Below are positions 18,333 to 27,364 of a stretch of DNA of 64,000 nucleotides, one piece after another (within the stretch, counting starts at the first letter, position 1; each line of letters opens with the position of its first letter). Under the pieces are notes generated by a model. The model saw only the letters and a program-made list of their open reading frames with translations. It was not told where the DNA came from and did not search any database. The stretch spans positions 3,880,164 to 3,944,163 of the forward strand of contig NC_010125.1 of NCBI RefSeq assembly GCF_000067045.1, written 5' to 3'. Made by a program: the position numbers and the translations under genes. Source of the stretch: Gluconacetobacter diazotrophicus PA1 5. GTDB lineage: Bacteria; Pseudomonadota; Alphaproteobacteria; Acetobacterales; Acetobacteraceae.

Positions 18333-19241
18333 ATGGCGGGCGTGACGACGGGCATGACGGGGACGGCGGCGGCGGCCGGGCATGGCTGGGCGCGCGGCGG
18401 GCCGCTGGCGGTGCGGCGGCGGCTGGTGGACCGGGTGGCGACGGGGCTGAGCCTGGCGGCGACGGGGATCGTGCTGGCGGCGCTGGGCTCGATCCTGCTG
18501 ACGCTGCTGGTGCGGGGGCTGCCCGGGCTGTCGCCCGCGACCTTCCTGCGGGCGACGCTGCCGCCGGGTGCGGGGGGCGGGCTGGCCAACGCGATCGTGG
18601 GCAGCCTGCTGCAGACCGGGCTGGCGGCGGCGATCGGCACGCCGGTGGGGCTGCTGACCGGGGTCTACCTGTCGGAATACAGCCAGGACGGGCGGGTGGT
18701 GAACGTGGTGCGCTTCGTGTCGGACATGATGCTGTCGGCGCCGTCGATCCTGGTCGGGCTGTTCGTGTATCTGGCGCTGGTGGCGCCGGTGGGGCATTTC
18801 TCGGGGCTGTCGGGGGCGGTGGCGCTGGCGGTGCTGTTCGTGCCGGTGGTGGTGCGCACCACCGAGGACATGCTGCGGCTGGTGCCGCTGACGATGCGCG
18901 AGGCGGCGTATGCGCTGGGGGCGCCGAAATGGCGGGTGGTGCTGCAGATCTGCCTGCGGGCGGCGCGGGGCGGGGTGCTGACGGGCATCCTGCTGGCGGT
19001 GGCGCGGGTGTCGGGCGAGACGGCGCCGCTGCTGTTCACGTCGCTGGGCAACATGAACTGGTCGCTGGACCTGAACGCGCCGATGGCCAGCCTGCCGGTG
19101 GCGATCTACCAGTATGCCGGGTCGGCCTATGACGACTGGGTGCAACTGGCGTGGACGGGGGCGCTGCTGGTGACGACGGGGGTGCTGGTGCTGAACGTGC
19201 TGGTGCGGGTATGGAGCCGGCGCGCGGGCCTGGCGCGGTAG
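18333..19241 (+). CDS. pstA: Phosphate ABC transporter permease PstA
   Basis: The second permease of the phosphate importer (302 residues). After a Gly/Ala-rich N-terminus and a basic stretch, six membrane segments follow, with the EAA loop at [19 protein letters not shown] and the typical [10 protein letters not shown] motif. It starts one base after pstC and stops one base before the pstB start, so translation is coupled. The same G-ending codon bias as pstC is present. Confidence 0.95.
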   Translation: MAGVTTGMTGTAAAAGHGWARGGPLAVRRRLVDRVATGLSLAATGIVLAALGSILLTLLVRGLPGLSPATFLRATLPPGAGGGLANAIVGSLLQTGLAAAIGTPVGLLTGVYLSEYSQDGRVVNVVRFVSDMMLSAPSILVGLFVYLALVAPVGHFSGLSGAVALAVLFVPVVVRTTEDMLRLVPLTMREAAYALGAPKWRVVLQICLRAARGGVLTGILLAVARVSGETAPLLFTSLGNMNWSLDLNAPMASLPVAIYQYAGSAYDDWVQLAWTGALLVTTGVLVLNVLVRVWSRRAGLAR

Positions 19242-19242
19242 G

Positions 19243-20073
19243 ATGGCCCAAAGGGATATCCACGAGGATGATGGCATGAGGGATACGGTGATGCAGGATG
19301 TGCCGGCGGCGGCCGCGTCGACGGCGGCGCTGGCGGTGCGGAACCTGGATTTCTGGTATGGGTCGAACCACGCGCTGAAGGACATCACGCTGGATTTCCC
19401 GGCGCGGCGGGTGACCGGGATGATCGGCCCGTCGGGCTGCGGCAAGTCGACGCTGCTGCGGGTGCTGAACCGGATGTATGATTTGTATCCGGGGCAGCGG
19501 GCGACGGGCGAGGTGATGTTCGACGGGCGGAACATCCTGTCGTCGGACCTGGACCTGAACGTGCTGCGGGCGCGGGTGGGGATGGTGTTCCAGAAGCCGA
19601 CGCCGTTTCCGATGTCGATCTACGAGAACATCGCCTTCGGGGTGCGGCTGCACGACCGGCTGACGCGGGTGGAGATGGACGAGCGGGTGGAGGACGTGCT
19701 GCGGCGGGTGGCGCTGTGGGGCGAGGTGAAGGACCGGCTGGGGGCGTCGGCGCTGGCGCTGTCGGGCGGGCAGCAGCAGCGGCTGTGCATCGCGCGGACC
19801 ATCGCGACCCGGCCGGAGGTGATCCTGCTGGACGAGCCGACCAGCGCGCTGGACCCGATTTCCACCGCGCGGATCGAGGAGTTGCTGGACGAGCTGAAGG
19901 GCGAGTTCACGATCGCGATCGTGACGCACAACATGCAGCAGGCGGCGCGCTGCGCCGACCGGGTGGCGTTCTTCTACATGGGCGAGCTGGTCGAGGTGGA
20001 CAACGCCGACCGCATGTTCACCGCCCCGCGCGAACGCCGCACCCAGGATTACATCACCGGCCGCTTCGGCTGA
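19243..20073 (+). CDS. pstB: Phosphate ABC transporter ATPase PstB
   Basis: The ATPase of the phosphate importer (276 residues). Walker A is GPSGCGKST, the Q-loop [10 protein letters not shown] is typical of PstB, the signature is LSGGQQQR and Walker B is [13 protein letters not shown] with the H-loop VTHNMQQ. The first 30 residues are a variable extension; an internal ATG after about 11 residues (MRDTVMQ) is another possible start. phoU follows after 16 bases. Confidence 0.96.
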   Translation: MAQRDIHEDDGMRDTVMQDVPAAAASTAALAVRNLDFWYGSNHALKDITLDFPARRVTGMIGPSGCGKSTLLRVLNRMYDLYPGQRATGEVMFDGRNILSSDLDLNVLRARVGMVFQKPTPFPMSIYENIAFGVRLHDRLTRVEMDERVEDVLRRVALWGEVKDRLGASALALSGGQQQRLCIARTIATRPEVILLDEPTSALDPISTARIEELLDELKGEFTIAIVTHNMQQAARCADRVAFFYMGELVEVDNADRMFTAPRERRTQDYITGRFG

Positions 20074-20089
20074 CAGGAAAGAGGGCAGC

Positions 20090-20785
20090 GTGGGCAAGGA
20101 ACAGGCGCATACCGTCAGCAGCTACGAGCAGGAACTGGGCCAGATCCGCGCCATGATGGCGCGGATGGGCGGTATCGTCGAAAGCCAGATGGCGATGGCG
20201 ATGGCCGCGATCGTCGATCGGGACGAGGACGCGGCGATGGCGGCGTCGGAATGCGACCCGCAGGTCGACGCGCTGGAGCGCGATGTCGAGGCGCTGTCGA
20301 TCCGCGTGCTGGCGCTGCGCGCGCCGATGGCGGGCGACCTGCGCGAGATCGTGTCGGCGATGAAGATCACCGGCGACCTGGAGCGCATCGGCGACTGCGC
20401 CGCCAGCATCGCGCGCCGCACGTTGCGGCTGGAGACCGGCGACGGGCGCCTGGCGCTGGGCGGGCTGCGGACCATGGGGCGGCTGGTACAGGAGAACCTG
20501 CGCCGCGCCATCGACGCGATGAGCCAGCAGGATGGCGCGGGCGCGGTTGAGGTCTGGCAATCCGACACGGCGGTGGACGAGCTGTACACCGCCATGTTCC
20601 GCGAACTGGTGACCTACATGATGGAGGACCCGCGGACCATCCGGTCCTGCACCCACCTGCTGTTCATCGCCAAGAACCTGGAGCGGATCGGCGACCACGC
20701 GACCAATATCGCCGAGCGCGTCTATTACGCCGCGACCGGCGAGCAACTGCCTGTCGCGCGGCCGCGCGGCGGCCCGGTGGTGTGA
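20090..20785 (+). CDS. phoU: Phosphate signalling protein PhoU
   Basis: PhoU links the Pst transporter to the PhoR kinase and keeps the Pho regulon off when phosphate is ample. The 231-residue protein starts with GTG after GAGGGCAGC and has the duplicated three-helix fold with metal-binding motifs: ITGDLERIGDCA in the first half and IAKNLERIGDHATNIAE in the second. It lies between pstB and phoB, as is usual. Confidence 0.95.
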   Translation: MGKEQAHTVSSYEQELGQIRAMMARMGGIVESQMAMAMAAIVDRDEDAAMAASECDPQVDALERDVEALSIRVLALRAPMAGDLREIVSAMKITGDLERIGDCAASIARRTLRLETGDGRLALGGLRTMGRLVQENLRRAIDAMSQQDGAGAVEVWQSDTAVDELYTAMFRELVTYMMEDPRTIRSCTHLLFIAKNLERIGDHATNIAERVYYAATGEQLPVARPRGGPVV

Positions 20786-20797
20786 CGGAGTAGCGGA

Positions 20798-21529
20798 ATG
20801 TCCGGAACGATGGCGAACGGGAACGAAGGTCAGACGAACGGCCGCAAATCGTACATCCTGGTGGTCGAGGATGACGAGGCGCTGCTGATGATGCTGCGCT
20901 ACAACCTGGAAAAACTGGGATACGAGGTCGGCGTGGCCGAGGACGGGGAGCAGGCCCTGGCGCGTGTCGCCGTCCGGCGTCCCGACCTGATGGTGCTGGA
21001 CTGGATGCTGCCGGGCCTGTCGGGGCTGGATGTCTGCCGCCGGCTGCGTGACCAGGAAGCGACCCGCACCCTGCCGATCATCATGCTGACCGCCCGCGCG
21101 GGCGAGGCCGACCATATTCGCGGCCTGGATATCGGCGCCGACGATTACGTCACCAAGCCCTGCAGCATCGAGGCGCTGCAGGCCCGCATCCGCGCACTGA
21201 TGCGCCGGGCGCCGCCGGCCGAGCAGATGCTGAGCTTCGCCGACGTCACGCTGGACACCGTCGCTCACCGGGCCGAGCGCAACGGAAGGCAACTGACCCT
21301 GGGGCCGACCGAATACCGCATCCTGGAATTCTTCCTGCGCCATCCGCGCCAGGTCTTCTCGCGCGAGGACCTGTTGCAGCGGGTGTGGGAACGCGGGGTG
21401 CATGTGGAACCGCGGACGGTGGACGTGCATATCCGCCGGCTGCGGCTGATCCTGAACGGGCCGGGCGAGGCCGATATCGTCCGCACCGTGCGGGCGGCGG
21501 GCTACGCCCTGGACGATCCGCGTCCTTGA
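20798..21529 (+). CDS. phoB: Response regulator PhoB
   Basis: A 243-residue OmpR-type regulator that binds Pho boxes. The receiver domain (about 18-135) has acidic residues VVEDDEALL, phospho-acceptor Asp in LMVLDWMLPG, the Thr in IIMLTARAGE and Lys in YVTKPCS. The winged-helix DNA-binding domain (about 145-240) has LGPTEYRILEFFLRHP and TVDVHIRRLR. GGAG lies before ATG 20798. It precedes phoR by 37 bases. Confidence 0.93.
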   Translation: MSGTMANGNEGQTNGRKSYILVVEDDEALLMMLRYNLEKLGYEVGVAEDGEQALARVAVRRPDLMVLDWMLPGLSGLDVCRRLRDQEATRTLPIIMLTARAGEADHIRGLDIGADDYVTKPCSIEALQARIRALMRRAPPAEQMLSFADVTLDTVAHRAERNGRQLTLGPTEYRILEFFLRHPRQVFSREDLLQRVWERGVHVEPRTVDVHIRRLRLILNGPGEADIVRTVRAAGYALDDPRP

Positions 21530-21566
21530 CGGCGCGGATCGGTCCGGGCAGCGGCGGGACCTAGGC

Positions 21567-22775
21567 ATGGCCGGATTGTGGCCCGAGGATGTCGTGGCGG
21601 GCATGGCCCTGCTGGCGGCGGGCGGCATGGGGTGGCGGATGGTCGCCGGGCGGCGCCGGGCCGCCACGGAGGACCCTGGCAGCGATCCCGCCCGCGCGGC
21701 CCCGCCTTCGGCGGATGCCCTGTCGCGCATGATCGAGGTGCTGGACCTGGTGCCGGCGGCCATCCTGGTGCTGGATGCCGGCGGGCGCATCCTGCATGCG
21801 GGGCCCGGGGCGTGGGAACTGTTCGGGGACAGCCTGGGCGCGATCGTGCGGCATCCCGCCGCGCAATCGGCGCTGCTGCGGCTGCACGAGGGCGACCGGG
21901 CGGAAGTGGACATGGTGCTGGATGTGCCGGTGCGCCGCGCGGTGCGCGCCCAGTTCCGGCGCGTCGATATCGGGCGCGGGGAATCGGTGGTGCTGGCGAC
22001 CCTGCTGGATGTGAGCGAGCAGGACGCGGTGGAGCGCATGCGCACCGATTTCGTGGCCTATGCCAGCCACGAGCTGCGCACGCCGCTGGCGGCGCTGACG
22101 GGGTTCATCGAGACCCTGCGCGGCCCCGCCGCCGACGATCCGCCGGCGCAGCAGCGTTTCCTGGGCGTCATGGCCGGGCAGGCCGCGCGGATGCAGCGCC
22201 TGCTGGACCGGCTGCTGATGCTGTCGCGCGTGCAGATGAGCGAGCACCGCAAGCCGCGCGGCCAGGTCGATCCGGCCGCGGTGATCGCGCGGGTACGCGA
22301 CGAGACGGCCCCCCTGCTGGATGGTGGGCCGGCCACCCTGCATATCGACATGGCGGACGACCTGCCGTCCTTCCCCGGTGATTCCGACCAGGTCGTGCAG
22401 GTGCTGCTGAACCTGATCGAGAACGCGATCAAATACGGATCGGGCGAATCCGACCGCGCGGTGCGGATCGGCCTGCGCGTGCGGCAGGCGGCGCCGTCGG
22501 CGATGGTGGGAGTGGACGTGGGCGCGACCGGCGGGGCGCGAAACGGGATCGCGTTTGCCGTGACGGATAACGGGCCGGGAATCGAGGCCCGGCACCTGCC
22601 GCGCCTGACCGAGCGATTCTATCGCGTCGAAGGCACGGCGGCGCGGCGCACCGGCACCGGCCTGGGGCTGGCGATCGTCAAGCACATCATCGACCGCCAT
22701 GACGGGCGGCTGACCATCGACAGCGTGGTCGGACGGGGGACGGCGTTTACCGTGTGGTTTCCGCTGGCAGGCTGA
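21567..22775 (+). CDS. phoR: Phosphate regulon sensor kinase PhoR
   Basis: A 402-residue histidine kinase. A short N-terminal hydrophobic stretch (VVAGMALLAAGGMGW) can anchor it, a PAS domain follows (about 50-150), then the phosphorylated histidine in ASHELRTPL and the ATPase boxes NLIENAIKYG, DNGPGIEARH and GTGLGLAIV. As in other PhoR proteins there is no large periplasmic sensor, which fits sensing through PhoU and Pst. It is directly upstream of pstS, which has its own promoter. Confidence 0.92.
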   Translation: MAGLWPEDVVAGMALLAAGGMGWRMVAGRRRAATEDPGSDPARAAPPSADALSRMIEVLDLVPAAILVLDAGGRILHAGPGAWELFGDSLGAIVRHPAAQSALLRLHEGDRAEVDMVLDVPVRRAVRAQFRRVDIGRGESVVLATLLDVSEQDAVERMRTDFVAYASHELRTPLAALTGFIETLRGPAADDPPAQQRFLGVMAGQAARMQRLLDRLLMLSRVQMSEHRKPRGQVDPAAVIARVRDETAPLLDGGPATLHIDMADDLPSFPGDSDQVVQVLLNLIENAIKYGSGESDRAVRIGLRVRQAAPSAMVGVDVGATGGARNGIAFAVTDNGPGIEARHLPRLTERFYRVEGTAARRTGTGLGLAIVKHIIDRHDGRLTIDSVVGRGTAFTVWFPLAG

Positions 22776-22807
22776 TGCCGGGCCGGTGTCAGGCCGATGT
22801 CTTGGAA

Positions 22808-22829
22808 GCGTCATGAAACTGTCATGGAC
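22808..22829 (+). promoter_or_regulatory. Pho box upstream of pstS
   Basis: Two GTCAT repeats spaced exactly 11 bp apart (22810-22814 and 22821-22825) in the context CGTCATGAAACTGTCATGGA fit the PhoB consensus of tandem CTGTCAT repeats separated by AT-rich bases. The site is about 115 bases before the pstS ATG, a normal distance. It predicts phosphate-starvation induction of pstS independent of the upstream genes. Confidence 0.8.
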
Positions 22830-22938
22830 ACATCACTCCCCTGGCCAGCCGATCCGGGCTAGGAGAAGGGCAGCCTGGGGGGCGCTTAGCGGGGCCTGGC
22901 CGGGCTTGTCTGTCACGCTCGTCAGGGATCTGAACTCG

Positions 22939-23943
22939 ATGCGTCGTTCTGTCACAGTGTTTGCCGCCGTCCTTCTGGGAACTGCCCCGGTTGCCCTTTC
23001 CGTCGCGCATGCCGCGAACATCACCGGTGCCGGCTCCAGCTTCGCCGCCCCGATCTACGAGGCCTGGGGTTCGGCCGGCCGTAGCGCCAGCGGCGTCGCC
23101 GTCAACTACCAGAGCGTCGGGTCCAGCGCGGGCCAGAACCAGATCCTGGCCGGCACGGTCGATTTCGGCGCCTCGGATGCCCCGATGGACCCCGCCAAGC
23201 TGCAGAAGGGCGCGCTGTTCCAGTTCCCGACGGTCATGGGCGGCATCGTTCCGGTCGTGAACATCCCGGGCATCGCCGCGAACACGCTGCGCCTGACCGG
23301 CGAGGTGCTGGCCGGCATCTATTCGGGCGACATCTCCTCGTGGAACGATGCGAAGATCACCGCCCTGAACCCGGGCGTGAACCTGCCGGACCTGCCCATC
23401 GCGACGGTGCACCGCGCCGACGGGTCGGGCACGACCTTCGTGTTCACGTCCTACCTCGCACGCTCGTCGCAGGCGTGGCATGACGGCACGGGCGCCGGCA
23501 GCTCGATTTCCTGGCCCGGCGGTGTCGGCGCGCGCGGCAATGACGGCGTCGCGGCGTCGGTCCGCAACACCGAAGGCGGCATCGGCTATGTCGAATATGC
23601 CTATGCCAGCCGCAACCATATGACGACGGTGCAGCTGAAGGACAAGGCCGGCGATTTCGTGACCGCCGACCTGGACAGCTTCTCGCGCGCCGCCGCCGCC
23701 GCCGACTGGAAGGGCGCCGCCAATTTCGCGGTCGACCTGCTGGATACGTCCGGCAAGGGCGCGTGGCCGATCGTCTCGGCGACCTACGTGCTGGTGCCGA
23801 AGCAGGCGAAGGATGCCGCCCAGGGCGCGGCCGTGCGTAAATTCTTCGGCTGGGCATTCGACAATGGCGACGGCATTGCCCGTGGCCTGGACTACGTCGT
23901 CCTGCCGGCCGAGGTGAAGGCGTCGATTCGCGCCGCCTGGTAA
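22939..23943 (+). CDS. pstS: Periplasmic phosphate-binding protein PstS
   Basis: The 334-residue binding protein delivers phosphate to PstCAB. A signal peptide (MRRSVTVFAAVLLGTAPVAL ... AHA) is followed by the family start ITGAGSSFAAPIYEAW and phosphate-contacting motifs SVGSSAGQNQI, DFGASDAPMD and HRADGSGTTFVFT. ATG 22939 is chosen because it starts the signal peptide. pstS comes last, after phoR, rather than first; it has its own Pho box and a strong terminator. Confidence 0.95.
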   Translation: MRRSVTVFAAVLLGTAPVALSVAHAANITGAGSSFAAPIYEAWGSAGRSASGVAVNYQSVGSSAGQNQILAGTVDFGASDAPMDPAKLQKGALFQFPTVMGGIVPVVNIPGIAANTLRLTGEVLAGIYSGDISSWNDAKITALNPGVNLPDLPIATVHRADGSGTTFVFTSYLARSSQAWHDGTGAGSSISWPGGVGARGNDGVAASVRNTEGGIGYVEYAYASRNHMTTVQLKDKAGDFVTADLDSFSRAAAAADWKGAANFAVDLLDTSGKGAWPIVSATYVLVPKQAKDAAQGAAVRKFFGWAFDNGDGIARGLDYVVLPAEVKASIRAAW

Positions 23944-23994
23944 GGCATGCACCCGCCAACAGGCTTCCGCAAGGGGTCTGGAAACGCGTGTCTG

Positions 23995-24030
23995 ACGGGC
24001 GGGGGCCTTGTGCCCCCGCCCGTTTTGTTT
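23995..24030 (+). terminator. Intrinsic terminator after pstS
   Basis: A perfect 12-bp stem ACGGGCGGGGGC / GCCCCCGCCCGT with loop CTTGT, followed by TTTGTTT. It lies 51 bases after the pstS stop. Confidence 0.9.
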
Positions 24031-24462
24031 GTTCGGGGCGGTTGGCATGTGGGTCGGCGGCAGTCCCTGCTCGGCTTCGGCAGGGCACGGTCCATCGGGC
24101 CGTTGCAGAAAAGACACGGTGTTGCCGGATGTCGATGGTCTGTCGGGCTGCATTTCCGGTTGTGTGCAGTATTTTCTTCGGAACGATATGAATACGATCA
24201 TAAATGTTCATTTATAGTCCGAAGGTAATTGCTTAAAATTATGAATAATGAACAAAATGGTTTGACATATTGCGAAAATTAATTGGCTGTGCGAGTTATT
24301 TATAATTAATAAATGATTATTAAATAATAATTATTAAAAATATTCAGAATTATATTTCAATGTAATAAAATTGTAGCATTTCTGACCAAGAACCTTCTTT
24401 GGATTAAAATCAGTCAATTTCCTACTTGGGGCCGTCCACTTCTTTTATGGGAAAGAAAACCG
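24031..24462. other. Long AT-rich region upstream of the porin gene
   Basis: No gene is supported. From about 24180 to 24430 the sequence is extremely AT-rich (TTATTTATAATTAATAAATG, AATAATAATTATTAAAAATA), in strong contrast to its surroundings. A TTGACA hexamer at 24263-24268 could be a -35 element. This is likely the promoter region of the porin gene, perhaps bound by a nucleoid protein. Confidence 0.5.
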
Positions 24463-24720
24463 GTGCCCGTCTTCAAACCAAAGAAGAGCATTCTCCTTTT
24501 GACCAGTGCCTTGGTCTGGGCTCAGTGCCTTCCCGGCAAGTCCGCACATGCCGAGACGTCGATCGACGTCATGGAGAAGCAGATCCGGCTTCTTCAGGTC
24601 CAACTGAAGGAGATGAAGTCCCAGCAGGCCCAGCATGCGCGCGAAGTGCAGGAAGCGCGTGATGCTGCCCGCCAGGCACGTATCGAAGCTGAAAGCAATC
24701 CATACGCCATGCGGCGCGAG

Positions 24721-24816
24721 TATGTCGGCGGCGCGCAGGGGCTGGCCACGCCGCGTTATGTCGGCGGTGCGCAGGGGCAGGCCACGTATGTCAGCGGTGT
24801 GCAGGGGCTGAGCGCG
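24721..24816 (+). repeat. Three in-frame 30-base repeats in the porin linker
   Basis: Units 24721-24750 (YVGGAQGLAT), 24757-24786 (YVGGAQGQAT) and 24787-24816 (YVSGVQGLSA). The first two are nearly identical in DNA; the third is diverged. They form a Gly/Ala/Gln linker between the coiled coil and the barrel. Copy number could vary between strains. Confidence 0.75.
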
Positions 24817-25202
24817 TCGCAGTCGCCGGCTCCCCAGATCAACAACACGCCCTATGGGCAGATCACCGGCATGCCCGTGGCTCGTTCCTCGTCCCAAGCA
24901 CCGCTCCGCAAAGGGCAGTTCGCAATCGGTGGCGTGACGATCACCCTCGGTGGCTTCTTCGAAATGGCGGGCATCTTCCGTTCACGCAACGAAGCTTCGG
25001 ATATCAGCTCGAACTTCGCGACGATTCCCTGGCTGAACTCGCCGAACGCCCATATGAACGAATACCATCAGACCGAACGTCAGAGCCGCCTTTCGGTTCT
25101 GGTGCAGGGCGACCTGAACAGCCATCTGCATGCGTCGGGCTATTCCGAAGTGGATTTCCAGGGCTCCGGCACGGCGTCCAACTCGCGTCAATCCAACTCT
25201 TA

Positions 25203-26132
25203 GAGCCCGATCCGAAAGTTCTTCAACCGTGACAATGCCTTGCTGTCCGTCGTGTGAGCATTCGGATCGAGGCGATCAATGTCCATGCGGTTGAGGAAGC
25301 AATGGATTGTTCCCAGTCTTTGGCGAGCCGCCTGCACCGTCCCAGCCATGCGAATGTCCGTTCAACCACCCAGCGGCGCGGCAGGATCTGAAAGCCCTTC
25401 GCCGTATCGGACCGCCTGATGATTTCAAGGGTCCATTTTCCCATGGAGGCGAGCGCGGATCGCAATTTGTCGCCAGCATAGCCGCCATCAGCGAAGATGT
25501 GGCGCAGCCAGGGAAAGCGCCTGCGTATCGCTGCCAGGACATCAACAGCCCCATCACGGTCCTGGATGTCGGCGGCATGAACGAGGAGAAAGATCAGGAA
25601 GCCGCAGGTATCCGTCACAATATGGCGCTTGCGGCCCTTGACCTTCTTCCCCGCGTCATAGCCCGAAAGCCCGCCACTTTCCGTGGTTTTCACCGACTGG
25701 CTGTCAATCACGCCCGCGCTCGGAGAGGCTTCACGCCCCTCGATCTCGCGCAGGCTCATGACCAGCACCGTATTCATGACTTCGAACACTCCGGCACCAC
25801 GCCAGGCGTAAAAATAGCGCCTGACGGTCGAGACCGGCGGAAAGCATTTCGGCAGCAGGCGCCACGCACACCCGGCCGAGGCTATGTAGAGCATCGCGTT
25901 GACCACCTCGCGCATATCCGTAGTGCGGGGGCGACCGCCCCGTTTCGCCGGGGGTACAAATGGCATGATCAAAGCCCACTCCCCGTCCGTCATATCCGAT
26001 GGATATCGCAACCCTTCCCGGCTATGTTCACGTCGGGCAATACCAGTCCATGTCACCATTCACTCCATCTCTTCGCAAAGACGGATGAATCACAACAGGC
26101 TGGTATTGTTCAAAAACTTTCGGATCGGGCTC
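25203..26132 (-). mobile_element. IS1031-like element (IS5 family, 930 bp), copy A
   Basis: The ends GAGCCCGATCCGAAAGTT and AACTTTCGGATCGGGCTC are inverted repeats. A 3-bp duplication TTA flanks it (25200-25202 and 26133-26135), fitting the TNA rule of the IS1031 group. Length 930 bp agrees with IS1031 of Acetobacter xylinum as I recall it. It splits the porin gene. A second copy begins at 63851 with two differences in the first 150 bases. Confidence 0.92.
25223..26059 (-). CDS. IS5-family (IS1031 group) transposase
   Basis: A 278-residue DDE transposase. It has the N-terminal YPSDMTDGEWALIMPF block and ends near the right terminus. Catalytic motifs are GVIDSQSVKT (first Asp), HIFADGGYAGDKL (second Asp) and RWVVERTFAWLGRCRRL (Glu with the YREK-like signature). 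The ATG at 26059 is preceded by GGAG. The reading frame is uninterrupted, so this copy may still move. Confidence 0.93.
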   Translation of the reverse strand: MVTWTGIARREHSREGLRYPSDMTDGEWALIMPFVPPAKRGGRPRTTDMREVVNAMLYIASAGCAWRLLPKCFPPVSTVRRYFYAWRGAGVFEVMNTVLVMSLREIEGREASPSAGVIDSQSVKTTESGGLSGYDAGKKVKGRKRHIVTDTCGFLIFLLVHAADIQDRDGAVDVLAAIRRRFPWLRHIFADGGYAGDKLRSALASMGKWTLEIIRRSDTAKGFQILPRRWVVERTFAWLGRCRRLAKDWEQSIASSTAWTLIASIRMLTRRTARHCHG

Positions 26133-27205
26133 TTACGTTCTGCGTGCACGCGTAGTGTATGGCGAACTGCAGGATACGGAGAACGACTGGTACGTAGCGG
26201 GCGGCCAGATGTGGTCGCTGGCGACCATGTTCAAGCATGGCATGGACGAGCGTAACGAGAACATCCCGCTTGTGATCGACGCGCAGTACCTTCCGGGCTT
26301 TACCTGGACGCGTAATACCGGCGTCCGTGCCGTCAAGGGTTTCAATCACGGCGAGTACCATATCGGTCTGTCGCTGGAAAACCCGCAGTCGGTCTGGGGG
26401 GGAACCAACTACGCGCCGCCGGGTTCGACCGTTACGGTCAATACGGCCGGCGGTCAGGTCAACAACGCGACCACCACCTATTCGGATGACGTGGCGCCCG
26501 ACATCATCCTCAAGGGCGCGGCCGATCCGAAGTTCGGTCACTTCGAAGCCCTGGGCATGATGCGCTTCCTGCACGATCGCGTCAGCTATCTGGGTCATGG
26601 CCAGAGCCATGTCGTCGTGGCCGGCGGCGGCGGCGGTGCGATGCTGATCCCGATCATCAAGCACAAGCTGGACTTCCAGGCGTCCGGCCTGGTCGGAAAC
26701 GGCATCGGCCGATACGGCACCAGCAATCTGGCCGACGCCACGACCAATCGCTTCGGCGCGCCGGTCGCCCTGCCGGAAGCGCAGGTTCTGGCCGGCCTGG
26801 TCGGTCATCCGATCAAGTCGATGGATGTCTATGCCTATGGCGGCATGGAAGACATTCTGGGCGGCCGTTCGTTCAATGTCGGCAACAAGGCCTACGGCTA
26901 CGGCAATCCGGCCCTGATCGCTACGGGCTGCCAGACGGAAATGGCCTCGAACTGCACGGCTACGAACATCAAGCGCGTGACCCAGGGCACGGTCGGCTTC
27001 TGGTGGCGCTACCTGCATGGCGATTACGGCACCATGCAGTTCGGCATGCAGTATTCCTACACCAACGTCCGTGCCTTCGCGGGTGTCGGCGGAACGGCGC
27101 ATACCGACGACAACATGGTCTTCCTGTCGATGCGCTATATGCCTTTCCAATAAGGCATCGCCCGGTTGTCCCGGCCGGTCCCATGGGACCAGCTGGATAT
27201 TGGAG

Positions 27206-27243
27206 AAGCGGCGCTTCCGGTCGATTCCGGGGGCGCCGCTTTT
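27206..27243 (+). terminator. Intrinsic terminator after the porin gene
   Basis: AAGCGGCGC (27206-27214) pairs with GCGCCGCTT (27233-27241), followed by TT. It lies 52 bases after the porin stop. Confidence 0.7.
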
Positions 27244-27364
27244 GCGTTGGGGGGGAGCCGCATTGGGTACCCTGTGAAATGTTTTGTGAATGTCCTGATA
27301 TTATATGAAAATATGATATTATTTCTGTAGTTGTTCGAAATCACTGCAACCGGTCTTCGGCATC

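Larger units (their letters stand above)
24463..27153 (+). pseudogene. Coiled-coil outer-membrane porin gene, split by IS1031-like element
   Basis: The two halves are 24463-25202 and 26136-27153. The first has a signal peptide (KKSILLLTSALVWAQCL ... AHA), a coiled coil (VMEKQIRLLQVQLKEMKSQQ onward, about 35-85), a repeated YVGGAQG segment, and the start of a beta-barrel. It is cut at SRQSNS. Removing the IS and one TTA copy restores SNSYVLRARVVYGELQD in frame, giving 585 residues ending in MRYMPFQ. The C-terminal aromatic-rich strand fits a porin. GTG 24463 is the likely start. The coiled coil plus barrel is seen in large phosphate- or sugar-type porins of acetic acid bacteria; exact substrate unknown. 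As it stands the gene makes only a 246-residue truncated product. Confidence 0.85.
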
